This document shows, piece after piece, positions 5,147-5,460 of a stretch of 5,460 nucleotides of DNA; the stretch's first letter is position 1, and each line of letters starts with the position of its first letter. The stretch comes from Elusimicrobiota bacterium. Lineage in GTDB: Bacteria > Elusimicrobiota > Elusimicrobia > Elusimicrobiales > Elusimicrobiaceae. Location of the stretch: assembly GCA_031259485.1 (NCBI GenBank), contig JAIRLH010000109.1, positions 1 through 5,460 of the forward strand. Direction: 5' to 3'. The notes beneath the pieces are model-generated. The model was given only the letters and a program-made list of their open reading frames with translations, made no database searches and was not told where the DNA came from. The position numbers and the translations under genes were made by a program.

Positions 5147-5460
5147 TTAATGCAGTCTTTGTATCAGGTCTTTTACGGCCGGATTTTTGTTTTTGGAGGC
5201 CGCTTCAAGCAGTTCGCCTATATTGGATGTGTCCGCGCCGTTTTTGATAAGCGCGTTTATTATCTCTGGTTCGGGGTTATTTGCGGCGGCGGTAAGCAGC
5301 GGCGTGATGCCGCCGTAATCTTTGGCGTTGACGTTCGCGCCTGCTTGCACCAGCGCGTCTATTATTGCAGGGTTTTTTGCCGCCAGCGCGGCTACGAGCA
5401 GGGCCGTATCGCCGGCTTCGTTGACGGCGTTGACGTCTGCGCCTGCTTTAATTAAAATAT
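5147..5460 (-). CDS. Ankyrin-repeat protein (5' end beyond the window)
   Basis: The frame enters at the right edge and stops at 5147, giving 103 visible residues. They contain the end of one ankyrin repeat (LIKAGADVN), two complete 34-residue repeats and a shorter C-terminal cap ending DLIQRLH. The two full repeats align throughout: AGDTALLVAALAAKNP against GGITPLLTAAANNPEP, then IIDALVQAGANVN against IINALIKNGADTS. Each has the helix-turn-helix hairpin and the conserved Gly-Ala-(Asp/Asn) turn. Units are one residue longer than the usual 33, placed in the loop between helices. Ankyrin stacks bind partner proteins and have no catalytic function, so the target is unknown. The GTG at 5350 lies inside a repeat and is not the start; the true start is off the right side. 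Whether a signal peptide exists cannot be seen. Confidence 0.92.
   Translation of the reverse strand, partial: ILIKAGADVNAVNEAGDTALLVAALAAKNPAIIDALVQAGANVNAKDYGGITPLLTAAANNPEPEIINALIKNGADTSNIGELLEAASKNKNPAVKDLIQRLH

Noticed and set aside
5348..5350. GTG at 5350 as start of the ankyrin gene
   Set aside because: The frame stays open to the right edge and encodes another complete ankyrin repeat upstream, so this GTG is an internal valine.

Overview
The window most resembles a genome of the Elusimicrobiota (Elusimicrobium-like, probably host-associated). This is an inference. It rests on a short type IV pilin-like protein with a near-invariant N-terminus, a second decayed pilin copy beside it, and several exported proteins of unknown function, one of which carries an ankyrin-type neighbour. 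No 16S or other phylogenetic marker is present, and the call could be wrong at phylum level. The only housekeeping gene is guaB, which is visibly richer in GC than the pilin and pilin-remnant region to its right.

Left third (1-2386, minus strand): two genes lie head to tail with a 20-base gap and read towards the left edge. The first (941-2386) encodes a 481-residue exported protein. Its N-terminal domain shows features of the ADP-ribosyltransferase fold, and its C-terminus holds a hydrophobic segment and a Gln/Lys-rich coiled coil. The second (1-920, cut by the left edge) encodes an exported protein with two or three central membrane segments. The two share a very similar signal peptide ending in Phe-Ala-Gln-Thr and probably form one operon read from a TTGCAA/TATAAT promoter near 2450-2474. 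Neither has an established function.

Middle (2387-4165): a 315-base divergent spacer contains candidate promoters in both directions and several inverted repeats. It is followed by guaB (2702-4165, plus strand), a full-length IMP dehydrogenase with both CBS domains and catalytic Cys305. The residue two before the catalytic cysteine, usually Ser, is Ala.

Right third (4166-5460): a frameshifted pilin remnant lacking its N-terminus (about 4289-4574, plus strand) abuts, tail to tail with one base between stop codons, an intact pilin-like gene (4576-5070, minus strand). Two perfect hairpins sit at the decayed left end of the remnant. Upstream of the intact pilin, on the same strand, is the 3' end of an ankyrin-repeat gene that runs off the right edge (5147-5460).

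How the genes work together: guaB is an independent metabolic gene (IMP to XMP, the committed step to GMP). The pilin and ankyrin genes look like accessory, turnover-prone surface or interaction functions. The left operon is the best candidate for an undescribed system: an exported ART-like protein paired with an exported, membrane-embedded partner. The sequence supports that pairing only by co-orientation and shared leader peptides.
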